Below the pieces are notes generated by a model that saw only the letters and a program-made list of their open reading frames with translations, had not been told where the DNA came from and did not search any database. Of a stretch of 64,000 bases of DNA, positions 8,954-17,879 are shown in pieces; position 1 is the stretch's first letter, and each line of letters opens with the position of its first letter. This DNA is from Marinisporobacter balticus (GTDB lineage Bacteria > Bacillota > Clostridia > Peptostreptococcales > Thermotaleaceae): the NCBI RefSeq assembly GCF_004345705.1, contig NZ_SLWV01000015.1, positions 1-64,000 of the forward strand, in the 5' to 3' direction. The translations under genes were made by a program, and so were the position numbers.

Positions 8954-9823
8954 CTATAATCTTCTAAATATTTCCTCTTTCACATCATAAGCATCTTTCA
9001 TCATTGCCTCTAATTGTTTTAATAAACTTTCTTTATCCTGAGGCAAATTTCCTTCTAATGCAACATAGTTTGAAGCATGATTACTTCTAAAAATACAATC
9101 TCCTACATTTAAATTTCCTATTAATGTTTTTGTCTCCAGTAAAACCTCTTTTGGTGTTAGTAACTTAAAAGCTCCACTTTGTACTGCTTCATATATTTTT
9201 GTACCCGGTTGAATTAATAAGGTTAGAATCCCTAGATAGCGTGGATTGATTGCATTAATCACTCTTGCAGATTCTTTTGCATGTTCTAACCATCTTTCTC
9301 TTCCCCCCAACCCTGATATAAGGGTTACAGATAGCGGAATCCCCGATTCAACCATTCGCTTCCCTGCTTGAATTGATTCTTCTGAAGTAACACCTTTTTG
9401 AATATCCTTTAAAATAGCATCGCTTCCTGATTCAACCCCTAAATAAGCAATCCCTAGTCCTAACTTTTTTAATTTTTGAAGTTCTTCTACACTTTTTCTC
9501 AATATATCCTTTGGTGCGCTATAGATTCCTACACGCTCACACTCTGGAAAAAGTTCTTTAATTTTTAATAATATGCGCTCTAACTTATCTGTTTTTAATG
9601 CGAGTGCATTTCCATCTGCTAAAAATACACGTTTAATATGTTTATAATGTTTTCTTGCCATTTCTAGATCTTCTTCTATTTCTTTTAGATCTCTCATTCT
9701 AAATTTCTTATCTTTATACATACTACAAAAAGTACATTTGTTATGTGAACAACCAATTGTAGCTTGAACAATCAGACTATAGGCTTCACTAGGAGGTCTA
9801 TACACGCTTCCTTCATATCTCAT
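8954..9823 (-). CDS. Radical SAM protein
   Basis: A 289-residue protein with the radical SAM cluster motif in a variant form, GCSHNKCTFCSMYK (about residues 24-37; cysteines spaced C-x5-C-x2-C). It also has DGNALAL (about 70-76) and LGVESGSDAILKDIQKGVT near 128-146, typical of the Elp3/MiaB-like fold. Its reaction is unknown. The start is the ATG at 9823, after GGAAGGTGAATAAT. A longer in-frame start would overlap the end of argS by 29 bp and lacks a site. It is directly downstream of argS (13 bp gap) and probably shares its T-box-controlled transcript. Confidence 0.8.
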   Translation of the reverse strand: MRYEGSVYRPPSEAYSLIVQATIGCSHNKCTFCSMYKDKKFRMRDLKEIEEDLEMARKHYKHIKRVFLADGNALALKTDKLERILLKIKELFPECERVGIYSAPKDILRKSVEELQKLKKLGLGIAYLGVESGSDAILKDIQKGVTSEESIQAGKRMVESGIPLSVTLISGLGGRERWLEHAKESARVINAINPRYLGILTLLIQPGTKIYEAVQSGAFKLLTPKEVLLETKTLIGNLNVGDCIFRSNHASNYVALEGNLPQDKESLLKQLEAMMKDAYDVKEEIFRRL

Positions 9824-9836
9824 ATTATTCACCTTC

Positions 9837-11537
9837 CTACATTTTCTCAGGTGCTGCAATACCAAGTAATCCTAGACCATTTTTAATCGTCTCTTTTGAC
9901 GCATATACAAGGGCTAATCTAACCTTTTGTAATTTATGATCTTCTACGATAATAGGAGAGTTGTGGTAAAAACGATTAAACGCTTGGGCAACATTTACAA
10001 TGTATCTTGTAACAATAGATGGTTCGTATTTTCTTGCTGCTTCTTCTACTATTTCCGGGAACTGCTCAATGATTCTCACTAAATCCATTGCATCTTCATT
10101 CCCTAATAAAGCATAGTCTACATTTTCATCTATTTTCACTTGCGCCTTTCTAAGTACGCTACATGCTCTTGCATGGGTATACTGCACATAAGGCCCCGTC
10201 TCTCCATCAAAATTTAAGGTTCTATCCCATGAAAATGTATAATCCTTTATTCTATTGTTCGATAATTCTTGGAATACGACTGCACCAATACCAACTTGCT
10301 TTGCAACTTCCTCTATATTTTCAAGTTTTGCATTTTTTTCTTCAATAATTTCTCTTGTTTTTTCAACAGCTTTTTTGAGTACATCTTCTAAAAATACAAC
10401 TCTTCCCTTTCTTGTAGACATGGTTCCATCTTCAAGACTTACGAGTCCAAATGGCACATGAATACAATCTTTTGCCCATTCATACCCCATCAATTCAATC
10501 ACTTTAAACCATTGTGCAAAATGTAGATTTTGTTGGGAGGCTACTACATATATATTTTTATAAAAATCATAGTTTTCTTTTCTATAAATAGCAGCAGTAA
10601 TATCTCTTGTAATATAAAGGGTTGAACCATCACTTTTTCGAATCAAGGCTGGTGGCATATTGTATGCTTCTAGATCTACAATATCTGCTCCTTTTGACTC
10701 TTTTAATAAATTTTTCTCTTCCATCATTGTTAATACTCTAGGCATTTTGTCAGAGTAAAAGCTTTCTCCTGCATAAGAATCAAATTTAACGTTTAGCATA
10801 CCATAAACTCGATTAAATTCTTTTAAACTAACCTCTCTAAACCATTGCCAAAGTCTCTTAGCTTCTTCATCACCATCTTCTAATTTTTTAAACCACATTC
10901 TACTTTCATCTTCTAATGCTGGGTTTTTTTCCACTTCTTCGTGGAGTTTGATATAAAGCTTTAATAATGTAGGGATTGGATTTTCTTCTACTTCTTTTTC
11001 ATCTCCCCAATTTTTAAAAGCAACAATCAGCTTTCCAAATTGAGTTCCATAATCTCCCAAATGATTAATTGTAACCGTATCGTAACCTAAAAAATCATAG
11101 ATCTTGTAAATGGCATTTCCAATGACTGTACTTCTAATATGTCCTATATGAAAGGGCTTTGCAATATTCGGAGACGAAAACTCAACAATCACTTTTTTTC
11201 CTTCTCCTATATTTGAAGATCCAAACTTTTCTCCTTTTGTTAAAACTTCTTCTACTACAGACTTTGCAAAAATAGCTTTATCAATAAAACAATTTACATA
11301 AGCAGCTGCATTTTCAACCTTTTCAAACAAATCATTTTCTCTTATTGATTCAGCAATCTCCTGCGCGATCATTTGGGGTGCTTTCCTAAATATTTTTGCT
11401 AGTTTGAAACAAGGAAAAGCAAAATCTCCCATTTGAGAGTTTGGTGGAATTTCAATCATTTCAAGTATTTCTTCCTTCGTTAATCCTTCAATCTTTTGTT
11501 CTAGCATATCTGCTATTTTTCTTTTAAAATCAATCAT
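9837..11537 (-). CDS. argS: Arginyl-tRNA synthetase
   Basis: A 566-residue class I aminoacyl-tRNA synthetase, the normal length for ArgS. Visible parts are the N-terminal additional domain (1-100), the HIGH motif as HIGH at 130-133, the KMSKS-region variant TMSTRKGRVVF, and the C-terminal anticodon-binding DALR domain ending in LGIAAPEKM. It charges tRNA-Arg with arginine in the cytosol. GGAGGAAATCAAA precedes the ATG. Expression is set by the T-box riboswitch upstream (11561-11812), so uncharged tRNA-Arg should induce it together with the radical SAM gene downstream. Confidence 0.97.
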   Translation of the reverse strand: MIDFKRKIADMLEQKIEGLTKEEILEMIEIPPNSQMGDFAFPCFKLAKIFRKAPQMIAQEIAESIRENDLFEKVENAAAYVNCFIDKAIFAKSVVEEVLTKGEKFGSSNIGEGKKVIVEFSSPNIAKPFHIGHIRSTVIGNAIYKIYDFLGYDTVTINHLGDYGTQFGKLIVAFKNWGDEKEVEENPIPTLLKLYIKLHEEVEKNPALEDESRMWFKKLEDGDEEAKRLWQWFREVSLKEFNRVYGMLNVKFDSYAGESFYSDKMPRVLTMMEEKNLLKESKGADIVDLEAYNMPPALIRKSDGSTLYITRDITAAIYRKENYDFYKNIYVVASQQNLHFAQWFKVIELMGYEWAKDCIHVPFGLVSLEDGTMSTRKGRVVFLEDVLKKAVEKTREIIEEKNAKLENIEEVAKQVGIGAVVFQELSNNRIKDYTFSWDRTLNFDGETGPYVQYTHARACSVLRKAQVKIDENVDYALLGNEDAMDLVRIIEQFPEIVEEAARKYEPSIVTRYIVNVAQAFNRFYHNSPIIVEDHKLQKVRLALVYASKETIKNGLGLLGIAAPEKM

Positions 11538-11560
11538 TTTGATTTCCTCCTCTTATATAC

Positions 11561-11812
11561 TAAAAAAAAACAAAAACTCCCGCCTCTTAAATCAAGAGAC
11601 GAGAGTTTTCCCGTGTTACCACTCTTATTGATGCAAAATGCATCCACTCTACTCCTTTATAACGGTAGGACTCCGTTTTGCCTATTTTTTAGCAAAAATC
11701 TCAAAGGTACGTTTCGATCTTAGTCGTGTATCAGACTCTCACCAACTCTGATTCGCTTTGACACATCCTAAAATCTACTCTCCTTATCAGCGATAGAACA
11801 TTCATTTTGTCT
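11561..11812 (-). promoter_or_regulatory. T-box riboswitch for argS
   Basis: The minus strand shows a complete T-box leader. Stem I occupies the right-hand part, with an AG-rich bulge region (GGAGAGTAG). The T-box sequence AGAGTGGTAACACGG lies around 11611-11625, and the terminator stem with a T9 run at 11561-11610. The UGGU element should pair with the tRNA NCCA end. A CGT (arginine) triplet at 11709-11711, next to GAAA in the specifier-loop position, fits argS. The T-box is slightly divergent from the usual GGTACCGCGG. Confidence 0.85.
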
Positions 11813-11959
11813 AATAATTTATCATAACATTTTATTCAAATCAAGAGATTTCTAATATTTTTCCCAAATAAATCATAAATACCCTATTTTCATTTCGTTT
11901 CTTATCTTTAAATATGATACAATGACTTTAACGATTTTTAAATGGAGGTTTGAAATGTA

Positions 11960-13381
11960 ATGATACGCACTATTTCTCTTATGATGAAATACTTTATCGA
12001 ACAGAAAGAATTTTTTCTATATCCCTATAAAGAAATTAAGAGTATATTTGATATTGTCCTTAGTAAACAGATTTGGTTTTCACATTTTTTTATCGATTTT
12101 ATCCATCAAGATTTTTTCAACGCATCCATAGACTATCAAAAAAGTATTATTTATAATCAATACGCAGAAATAAAATTAAAAAATAAATATAGAAAATTGT
12201 TTTTTTATAAAGTTATTCTTGTACAAGACCCTAATCATTATTCAACAGAACATTTAGAAGAACTGTTTTCTTGGCTAAAAACAGAAAAAATACATGTTAA
12301 TTTAATCGTAATGGACAGCTCTTCTAATAAAGTATTGACTATATTCTCAAATTTTAAAGATCAAGAAAACATCGAAAGCTTTATCAAAGAAAACATTGGT
12401 CATATTCACAATAAAGATATAGAAGAAATTAACCTTTTAGAAATTGAAAAGACAACAAAAGAAAAGAAAGGTTATTATTTTGCACCTAAGAAAGCTTATT
12501 TTACAAGTATTTTTATGGCACTCAATATACTTTATTTCATCTATATATCTATGTCTGGTAGTACTACGGATATCTCTCATATTATTCAGTTTGGTGCAAA
12601 ATATAATCCACTCATTGCAGATGGACAATATTTTAGGCTTATTACAAGCATGTTTATTCATATTGGTGTGCTCCACTTACTTTTAAATACCTATGCTTTA
12701 AAGATATTAGGAAAAGACGTAGAATTTATGTATGGTTCTTTAAAATTCATATTGATTTATCTTCTTGCTGGAATATTCGGAAGCCTCGCAAGTTTTTTAT
12801 TTAGTAATGCCGTATCAGCAGGTGCTTCAGGTGCCATATTTGGTCTGATGGGTGCCTATTTATATTTTGGTATTCGTAAACCCACTATTTTTTCATCAAG
12901 GTATGGTATGAATATCATTACCATGTTAATCCTTAATATTGTCTTTGGTCTTACAAATTCGAATATTGATAATTTTGCGCACCTAGGCGGTCTTATGGGT
13001 GGCTTTTTCACGAGCTATGCACTAGGTCTTAAAGGCGAAAAGATATTTAAACTTAAACAAATGCTTTTTCAAATTCTCATTATAATTTTTATCATCACAA
13101 CCCTCTTTACAGGCGTAAACATTCATCAACAGTCATGGGAATACCATCTTCATAAGGGCGTTAACTACCTTAAAGAAAAAGATTTTGAACATGCTGAATT
13201 ACAATTTGAAGAAGGCTTAAAGAAAAATGAAAATATATCTGAGTTTTATTTTTATTTAGCATACAGCCACTATCAACAAGGAAATAGAGATACCGCCATA
13301 CAGTATCTTAAAAAAACATTGTCTATTGATCCAAACGATCAAATGGCAAAGAATTTTTTAAATGATATTCAAAATGAATAA
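11960..13381 (+). CDS. Rhomboid-family intramembrane serine protease with TPR tail
   Basis: A 473-residue membrane protein. Residues 1-175 form a soluble domain of unknown type. Six or seven membrane segments follow (about 180-375) with rhomboid signatures: HIGVLHLLLN (234-243), the catalytic serine in GASG (Ser290) and the catalytic histidine in NFAHLGG (His341). After a last membrane segment near 370-385 comes a TPR pair (about 390-470). It should cleave transmembrane proteins within the bilayer. The layout resembles B. subtilis GluP (YqgP), which also has a soluble N-domain and C-terminal TPRs; identity with GluP is inferred. GGAGG lies 11 bases before the ATG. Confidence 0.88.
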   Translation: MIRTISLMMKYFIEQKEFFLYPYKEIKSIFDIVLSKQIWFSHFFIDFIHQDFFNASIDYQKSIIYNQYAEIKLKNKYRKLFFYKVILVQDPNHYSTEHLEELFSWLKTEKIHVNLIVMDSSSNKVLTIFSNFKDQENIESFIKENIGHIHNKDIEEINLLEIEKTTKEKKGYYFAPKKAYFTSIFMALNILYFIYISMSGSTTDISHIIQFGAKYNPLIADGQYFRLITSMFIHIGVLHLLLNTYALKILGKDVEFMYGSLKFILIYLLAGIFGSLASFLFSNAVSAGASGAIFGLMGAYLYFGIRKPTIFSSRYGMNIITMLILNIVFGLTNSNIDNFAHLGGLMGGFFTSYALGLKGEKIFKLKQMLFQILIIIFIITTLFTGVNIHQQSWEYHLHKGVNYLKEKDFEHAELQFEEGLKKNENISEFYFYLAYSHYQQGNRDTAIQYLKKTLSIDPNDQMAKNFLNDIQNE

Positions 13382-13386
13382 ATAAT

Positions 13387-13416
13387 AAAAACTGCTCCCT
13401 GTGTTGAGCAGTTTTT
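13387..13416 (+). terminator. Terminator of the rhomboid gene
   Basis: AAAAACTGCTC (13387-13397) pairs perfectly with GAGCAGTTTTT (13406-13416). Confidence 0.85.
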
Positions 13417-13463
13417 AAATTTCACGTTTTTACTTTTTTCTGCCCGTCATCTAAAATTTTCTT

Positions 13464-14195
13464 TTAATCTCCTCTCAATTGATTATAGATTTCTTTCAAC
13501 ATTAAAGTTACTGCCCATACAGGCATTGGCTCATTAATTTTCTCTTTCCATCCTTCTAAATCATTTAGCACTCCTTTTTCATATAAATACTTGATCCCTT
13601 CATATTTCCAACGATCATGATTATCTTCTTTCACTATTTTGTCATAAGTATGACCCATATGGCTACATACAGCCTTTATAACTGATTCTGCATATTTTTC
13701 CCAATCACTTAAAATTCTTTTTGTATCTTCTTGATTGTCTGCAAATCCATATTCAACAATTACAGTCTCAACAAATCCAGTTTGTCGGTGCATAAAATAA
13801 TAATCTAAATTAGCGCTATTTGATAATGTTTTAGAAAATGCCCTTCTTTTCTTCTGTCCAACATTTATCAGTTCTGCTAAGATAGCCTTCGCCAGTTTCC
13901 CATCACCATGAATACTATATATGGTTTCTGCACCTTCACCACCTCCTGCATTGATATGATTAGATATGCAATATTTCGCCCCTGATTCTTTGACTATTTT
14001 TGTTCTTTGGGATGCCCCCAAATATACATCCTCTGCTCTTGTCATTTTTACATTAAAACCCAATTCTTTAAATCTTTTATACTGATACTCTGATATTTTT
14101 AGTACCATTTCCTTTTCCAACCAATATTCATTGCTGCCGCCTCCAGGGTCTTTGCCGCCATGCCCAGGATCAATAATAATAGTATTATTCATCAT
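13464..14195 (-). CDS. N-acetylmuramoyl-L-alanine amidase (Amidase_3)
   Basis: A 243-residue zinc amidase that cleaves the bond between muramic acid and the peptide in cell wall. It opens with IIIDPGHGGKDPG (His12 as a zinc ligand), followed by the glutamate ligand in NEYWLEKEM and the second histidine in ISNHINAG (about 78-85). The catalytic glutamate is in VETVIVEYGFADN (about 137-149). Residues about 198-240, with WKYEGIKYLYEKGVL, resemble one S-layer-homology or wall-binding unit. No signal peptide is visible, so release may depend on lysis or on sporulation; this is inferred. GGAG lies five bases before the first of two adjacent ATG codons. Confidence 0.88.
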   Translation of the reverse strand: MMNNTIIIDPGHGGKDPGGGSNEYWLEKEMVLKISEYQYKRFKELGFNVKMTRAEDVYLGASQRTKIVKESGAKYCISNHINAGGGEGAETIYSIHGDGKLAKAILAELINVGQKKRRAFSKTLSNSANLDYYFMHRQTGFVETVIVEYGFADNQEDTKRILSDWEKYAESVIKAVCSHMGHTYDKIVKEDNHDRWKYEGIKYLYEKGVLNDLEGWKEKINEPMPVWAVTLMLKEIYNQLRGD

Positions 14196-14367
14196 TTTTT
14201 CTCCTTTTTCGCCTTATCTAATACATTTATATGCCTTACTATTTTTTTTGCTACCGATTTTTTCGTCATAAAAATCTACCTGAATCCCCTAGGCATTTTT
14301 AGAATTGTTTCTCATCGGATAAAGTTTTTTACACTGGGAACACTATCTCTATTGGAGGTGATACAAT

Positions 14368-14394
14368 GAAAAACCACTCAGTTGAGCGGTTTTT
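14368..14394 (-). terminator. Terminator of the mutS2-DUF523-gerMN unit
   Basis: AAAAACC and GGTTTTT arms with inner CTCA/TGAG pairs form a hairpin ending at the gerMN stop codon. On the minus strand it is followed by TTTTTC. Confidence 0.7.
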
Positions 14395-14968
14395 ATTTAT
14401 CAGGATAAAATGCATCCATATATTCAAATGGTTTATTTGTATCAACACCATTCATTTTGTCCAAAATTTCTCCTTCAATCATAAATTGTACTTTTTCATT
14501 ATCTGGCATTATAGTCATCGTATTAACAATGCTTGCAAGTGTTAATAACGTATCATTATGATCACTCGTTAATCCTTCACTAAATTCTTTCGATAAATTT
14601 ATCGTTACGGTTTTATCATTTTTTTCAATAGATAATAATTTTGTCCCTTTCGGAATTGGGTTGATATTTTCTCCAACACCTTCACAGTCCATCAGTTCAT
14701 TCATAACAAATTCCTCTACTGTTTTATCTTTTAGCTTTTCATCATTTGCCTTTATACTATATGCTTCATCAAATAAAAAAGGCATCTCCTTATGTCTTAA
14801 ATATAAAACATAATCAATCATTTTCGCTTCTTTTTGTTCATCATTTTCTTGACTTATGGTGTTTTTCTCTTTTTCATTTTTTTCTTTGCTTTCTTTTTCC
14901 TTACAACCTGTAGCAAAAACACTCACCATCAATACCATACATAAAAGAATTGTTATAAATTTTTTCAT
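14393..14968 (-). CDS. GerMN-domain lipoprotein
   Basis: A 191-residue secreted lipoprotein. Residues 1-22 are a signal peptide ending in the lipobox FATGC (Cys22). A lysine/glutamate-rich linker follows (23-48). Residues about 53-175 are a GerMN (sporulation/germination) domain, with YVLYLRHKEMPFLF, a PIPKGTKLLS strand and TVTINLSKEFSEG. GerMN domains occur in GerM, which has a role in sporulation and germination, and in LpqB-like proteins. The gene is the last of a leftward series from mutS2, 23 bp after the DUF523 gene. Confidence 0.85.
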   Translation of the reverse strand: MKKFITILLCMVLMVSVFATGCKEKESKEKNEKEKNTISQENDEQKEAKMIDYVLYLRHKEMPFLFDEAYSIKANDEKLKDKTVEEFVMNELMDCEGVGENINPIPKGTKLLSIEKNDKTVTINLSKEFSEGLTSDHNDTLLTLASIVNTMTIMPDNEKVQFMIEGEILDKMNGVDTNKPFEYMDAFYPDK

Positions 14969-14991
14969 GGATATCCCCCTCTTTTAAAATA

Positions 14992-15450
14992 TTATTTTAT
15001 AGTTGTTTCAAAATTTTCTTCATCTAAAACATCTATCCCTTCTCTTTTTAATAGCGCAACAGTAACCCCATCTCCAATCTTCTTTTTACCTGAAAAACTA
15101 CCATCATAAATAATCCTACTTCCACAAGATGGACTTCTTTTCTTCAAAATTGCAGTCTTAGCCCCATATATTTTAGCAATTTTCAAAGTTTCTTGTGCCC
15201 CTTTTATAAAAAACATACTCACATCTTCACCGCTTTTATTTACAACTTTTGCCTGATTATTTAATACATCTTCTCCATCCCCATCAATGATTTCACATGG
15301 TAACCTTGGCGTAGCCATCCCCCCTAATTGCTCTGGACATACTAAAATCGCTTTTTTTTCTTTCACAAGTTTTAATATTTCTGGTATTTTATTATCTCCA
15401 CCATCATATCTACATTCAAGTCCCGCTAAACATGCACTAATCAATATCAT
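14992..15450 (-). CDS. DUF523 family protein
   Basis: A 152-residue cytosolic protein of the DUF523 family, full length. Conserved signatures are SACLAGLECRYDGG (5-18), VCPEQLGGMATPR (about 37-49) and LKKRSPSCGS (about 102-111). The cysteines could bind a metal or cluster, but no activity is established to my knowledge. It lies 23 bp after mutS2 and 23 bp before the GerMN gene, so the three appear co-transcribed. Confidence 0.88.
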   Translation of the reverse strand: MILISACLAGLECRYDGGDNKIPEILKLVKEKKAILVCPEQLGGMATPRLPCEIIDGDGEDVLNNQAKVVNKSGEDVSMFFIKGAQETLKIAKIYGAKTAILKKRSPSCGSRIIYDGSFSGKKKIGDGVTVALLKREGIDVLDEENFETTIK

Positions 15451-15473
15451 TTTTCACCACACCCTTTGTTTCA

Positions 15474-17852
15474 CTATTTTAATTCCACAATCGTTACCCC
15501 TGTTCCACCTTCACCATAAGCGCCATCTCTAAAACTTTTCACATGTTTATGACTTTTTAATTCTTTCTTAATCCCTTCACGTAAGATCCCTGTACCTTTT
15601 CCATGAATGACCGTTACCTCCTTTAGTCCTGCAATGTACGCATCATCTAGATATTTATCCGTATCCAGAAGCGCTTCTTCTAATGTCTGTCCCCTAAGAT
15701 CTATAGATGTTCTTATACTTTGCGCTTTATTTTTTGCAATTTTACCCATACCTGTTTTTTGGATATTCTCTTTTTCTTCCCTTTCTAATCGTAAATTCTT
15801 AATATTTACATTCACCTTCATAATCCCCACTTGAACCGTCAAATCTCCATTTGCATTAGGTTTGCTTACTACATTTCCTTTTTGATTTAAATTTAAAATA
15901 ATAACCGTATCTCCAACCTTTAAGTTCTTTGGTGGCTTGGTATTTATCGCTACATCCATATTGATTCCCAAGTCTTCTTCCATTTCATTTAATTTTCCTT
16001 TTAAACCGCTTCTCGCTTCTTCTATTTTTCTATTTCTATCTTTTTCGTCTTGCTCTTTTGATAAATCTCTTAATTCTTTGATGATTTTATCGGCCTCTAC
16101 CTTGGCATTCTTTAGGAGTCTCCTCGCTTCTTCTCTTGCTTCTTTTAAAACTTTATCTCTTTGTATCGCTAGTTTTTCATTCTTTTTATCATATTCATTT
16201 TTCTGGCTTTGAATCATCAACTTTAATTTTACAGCCTCATCTCTTTCTTCTTCAGCTATTTTCTTATCTTTTTCAATTCTAGTTAATATATCTTCAAAAG
16301 CAATATCTTCTCTAGAAATTAACACTCTAGATTTTTCTATAATATACTCGCTTAGACCCAATCTTTTGGATATGTCAAAAGCATTTGATTTTCCTGGAAC
16401 GCCAATCAAAAGTTTATAAGTAGGACTAAGGGTTTCTACATTAAACTCCACAGATGCATTCTCTACCCCCTTAGCTGTTAGGGCAAATTGTTTCAATTCC
16501 GTGTAATGGGTTGTAGCAATGGTCCTTACGCCCAAAGTATACAAATGATCTAAAATTGCGATGGCTAAAGCGGCTCCCTCTGTAGGATCTGTTCCTGCTC
16601 CTAGTTCATCTAATAATACAAGGGAATTGCTATCTATGTCACTTAAAATTTCTACAATATTGGTCATATGGGAAGAAAATGTACTTAAGCTTTGTTCAAT
16701 GCTTTGTTCATCCCCTATATCTGCAAACACTTTCTCAAAAACAGATAATTTTGTTTCATGATCTGCTGGCACATGGAGTCCTGCCTGCGCCATTAGCGTC
16801 AATAACCCTACTGTTTTTAATGTGACTGTTTTTCCCCCTGTATTGGGTCCTGTAATCATTAAAGTATTAAATGCATCTCCGATCCAAATATTTGTGGGTA
16901 CTACCGTTTTTTGATCTAATAATGGATGTCTTCCATTTTTGATTCGAATAAATCCATTTTTATTCATTTCTGGCTCTACTGCATTCATTTTTACAGCTAG
17001 TTTTCCTTTTGCAAATATAAAATCTAATATAGCTAATATCTTTTGATTAGACTTTATTTCTTGCATTTTTTCGCCAATTAAAGCAGTCAGTTCGCTTAAG
17101 ATTCTCTCAATTTCTACCTTTTCCTTCAATTTTAACTCTTTTAACGCATTATTAAGTTCAACAATAGCCATAGGCTCTATAAAAAGAGTTGCCCCACTAG
17201 AAGATTGATCATGAATTAATCCTGGAAAATTCCCTCTATATTCTTGTTTTATAGGCACTACATATCGATCTTGCCGAATCGTAATAATGGCATCTTGAAG
17301 AAATTTCTGATTTTGACTAGAAGCGATAATACTATTTAATCGATTTCTTATCGCACTATTTTTAGACTCTATACTTCTTCGAATATTTTTAAGTGCGAAA
17401 CTAGCATGATCAGATATTTCATTTTCTCCAACAATACATTCATTAATTCGATCTTCAATCGATTTAAAAGTAAAAAGGCTGCTCACATACCCTTCAATAA
17501 TAGAGAACTTATTTTCACCTTCCCTAGCCTCTTTTATAAAACTTTTAGTTCTTCTTGCTGCTCTTAAGGTATCCGTTACCTCAAGTAGCTGCCCAGGATA
17601 TAAGAAAGATCCTATATCAGCCCGTTTTAGATGATATGACAAATCATGTACCCCACCTAAAGAAATACTGCCTCTTTGTAGGATTAAGCTTGTTGCTTCA
17701 TGGGTTTCTTTTTGCCATGTTACAATCTTTTCATACACTGTAGAAGGTCTAATTTTTTCAACCCATTCTTTTCCTAATGTTGATTCAGCATAAGTTATTA
17801 ATTGATCTTTTATTTTTTGAAATTCTAAAACTCTCAAAGTTCTTTCGTTCAT
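15474..17852 (-). CDS. mutS2: Endonuclease MutS2
   Basis: A 792-residue protein of normal MutS2 length. A MutS core (about 1-300) precedes the ABC-type ATPase, with Walker A GPNTGGKT (about 333-340) and Walker B LVLLDELGAGTDPTEG (about 408-423). A long charged coiled coil follows (about 510-640), then a KOW-like segment, and the C-terminal Smr nuclease domain with DLRGQTLEEA and HGKGTGILREGI. MutS2 limits homologous recombination, and in B. subtilis it also acts on collided ribosomes. AAGGGG precedes the ATG. It lies 27 bp downstream of the U32 peptidase gene, in the zapA-mutS2 neighbourhood usual for Firmicutes. Confidence 0.96.
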   Translation of the reverse strand: MNERTLRVLEFQKIKDQLITYAESTLGKEWVEKIRPSTVYEKIVTWQKETHEATSLILQRGSISLGGVHDLSYHLKRADIGSFLYPGQLLEVTDTLRAARRTKSFIKEAREGENKFSIIEGYVSSLFTFKSIEDRINECIVGENEISDHASFALKNIRRSIESKNSAIRNRLNSIIASSQNQKFLQDAIITIRQDRYVVPIKQEYRGNFPGLIHDQSSSGATLFIEPMAIVELNNALKELKLKEKVEIERILSELTALIGEKMQEIKSNQKILAILDFIFAKGKLAVKMNAVEPEMNKNGFIRIKNGRHPLLDQKTVVPTNIWIGDAFNTLMITGPNTGGKTVTLKTVGLLTLMAQAGLHVPADHETKLSVFEKVFADIGDEQSIEQSLSTFSSHMTNIVEILSDIDSNSLVLLDELGAGTDPTEGAALAIAILDHLYTLGVRTIATTHYTELKQFALTAKGVENASVEFNVETLSPTYKLLIGVPGKSNAFDISKRLGLSEYIIEKSRVLISREDIAFEDILTRIEKDKKIAEEERDEAVKLKLMIQSQKNEYDKKNEKLAIQRDKVLKEAREEARRLLKNAKVEADKIIKELRDLSKEQDEKDRNRKIEEARSGLKGKLNEMEEDLGINMDVAINTKPPKNLKVGDTVIILNLNQKGNVVSKPNANGDLTVQVGIMKVNVNIKNLRLEREEKENIQKTGMGKIAKNKAQSIRTSIDLRGQTLEEALLDTDKYLDDAYIAGLKEVTVIHGKGTGILREGIKKELKSHKHVKSFRDGAYGEGGTGVTIVELK

Positions 17853-17879
17853 TATAACGCCCCTTACCTATATTCTTAT

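Noticed and set aside
12437..12686. Overlapping short frames on both strands inside the rhomboid gene
   Set aside because: They lie within a well-supported protease coding region and lack initiation signals.
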